Source: Chloroflexota bacterium
GTDB lineage: Bacteria; Chloroflexota; Limnocylindria; Limnocylindrales; CSP1-4
Assembly (NCBI GenBank): GCA_004297395.1
Contig: SCUO01000075.1
Coordinates: 1-61,472, forward strand
DNA: 61,472 bases
Direction of reading: 5' to 3'
In this document: one piece after another, positions 61,008-61,472 of the stretch
Numbering within the stretch: the first letter of the stretch is position 1
How the letters are laid out: each line of letters begins with the position of its first letter
The notes under the pieces: model-generated
The model's database searches: none
Seen by the model: the letters and a program-made list of their open reading frames with translations, nothing else
Told to the model about the DNA's origin: nothing
Translations under genes and position numbers: made by a program

Positions 61008-61472
61008 TCAGGTTTCCGCGAGGTACTCCGCCAGTTTCTCGGACGCGCCGCCAACGATTAGGTCCCCATGCCCCGCCAGCAATGCGTCGAAAGACAGGCG
61101 AGCCAGGATGTCCATCGATGCTCGCGTCTGCGGTACATCCTCGCTTGTCCCAAGCAGAGCGAACCCCTGGCCCTCCGCATACCCGATGGCGTCGCCGACG
61201 ACGAGAACGCCCGCGGCCTCGTCATGAACGGCAATGTGGCCCGGCGTGTGACCGGGCGTCGGGATGATCGCGAGGTCCATGACTCGGTCACCGGCGCCAA
61301 CCGCCATGATCGGGCGCGGAGCGGCGATGTGCGGGATATCCGCGGCGCCGGCGAAGACGTCGGCATCTGCAGCGTGCTCGAGCGCGGAGGACAGCCCGAC
61401 CCAGTGATCGGGGTGCTTGTGCGTCACGATCACGGATCCGACAGCGGACCAGTCGAGGCCAACGGCCATCAG
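61008..61472 (-). CDS. Metallo-beta-lactamase fold hydrolase, 5' end cut by window edge
   Basis: About 154 residues visible. THKHPDHWVGLSSALEHA is the HxHxDH zinc motif (first His of the set within HKHPDH); PTPGHTPGHIAVHDE supplies the next His and GDAI the bridging Asp; LLAGHGDLIVGGA has the last His. The frame is open to the window end, and the missing N-terminal beta-strands lie beyond. Relatives include glyoxalase II-like and lactonase-like enzymes. It converges with the DUF1801 gene, 54 bp apart. Confidence 0.9.
   Translation of the reverse strand: MMAVGLDWSAVGSVIVTHKHPDHWVGLSSALEHAADADVFAGAADIPHIAAPRPIMAVGAGDRVMDLAIIPTPGHTPGHIAVHDEAAGVLVVGDAIGYAEGQGFALLGTSEDVPQTRASMDILARLSFDALLAGHGDLIVGGASEKLAEYLAET

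Overview
The window looks like a stretch of core bacterial chromosome with very high GC, densely packed genes, frequent 1-10 bp start/stop overlaps and strong G/C third-position bias. The gene orders recX-recA, infC-rpmI-rplT-pheS-pheT, yebC-ruvC-ruvA, the DUF881 pair, the DUF951 gene and the TrpR/YerC-type regulator in front of a complete his operon suggest a high-GC member of the Chloroflexota (Limnocylindria-like). That placement rests on gene content only; no rRNA is present to fix it. No phage, insertion sequence, plasmid or CRISPR signature was seen.

Layout. 1-9007 (minus strand): an RNA/DNA maintenance block, read as yebC-ruvC-ruvA, then ruvB-tgt-(55-aa protein)-recA-DUF2269-recX, then rny, which runs off the left edge. 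9118-11199 (plus): a divergent EF-G-like GTPase, followed by about 670 bp of repeats and an inverted-repeat element. 11686-19326: histidine biosynthesis. hisA reads left and a TrpR-family regulator plus hisG-D-C-B-H-F-IE read right from a shared 11-bp palindrome. 19429-28705: a lipoprotein, tyrS, a class A penicillin-binding protein, mutS2, a 3-methyladenine glycosylase and cvpA. 28887-36361 (minus): a translation block, tRNA-Val, a T-box leader, thrS, infC, rpmI, rplT, pheS, pheT. 36550-38473 (minus): an envelope/secreted group (collagen-like protein, 32-aa membrane peptide, Cys-rich secreted protein). 38591-41714 (plus): methyltransferase, TrmH-type methyltransferase and a flavin disulfide-type oxidoreductase. 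41739-52366 (minus): amidohydrolase, asparaginase, then a long operon (52-aa peptide, peptide-binding protein, secreted metalloprotease, two DUF881 proteins, DUF951, MFS exporter, membrane glycosyltransferase). 52623-61472: cysS, a glycosyltransferase carrying a CysRS-tail-like domain, DinB, a deoxyribosyltransferase-like protein, a lipoprotein, an SGNH esterase, a YwiC-like membrane protein, a PLP enzyme of sulfur amino acid metabolism, DUF1801 and a partial metallo-beta-lactamase-fold protein.

How the parts work together. The first block joins Holliday-junction processing (RuvABC), recombination (RecA/RecX) and RNA turnover (RNase Y). The his cluster encodes nine catalytic activities of the pathway; no histidinol-phosphate phosphatase gene was seen. 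The translation block is controlled by at least one T-box (threonine specifier) and by an internal promoter before infC. Several genes have a -10-like hexamer only 6-8 bp before the start codon, which suggests frequent leaderless transcripts. The most unusual items are a glycosyltransferase with an N-terminal CysRS C-terminal-type module next to cysS, non-canonical ATC (infC) and CTG (DNA glycosylase) starts, the his operator/promoter, and several very small genes supported by overlaps or ribosome binding sites.
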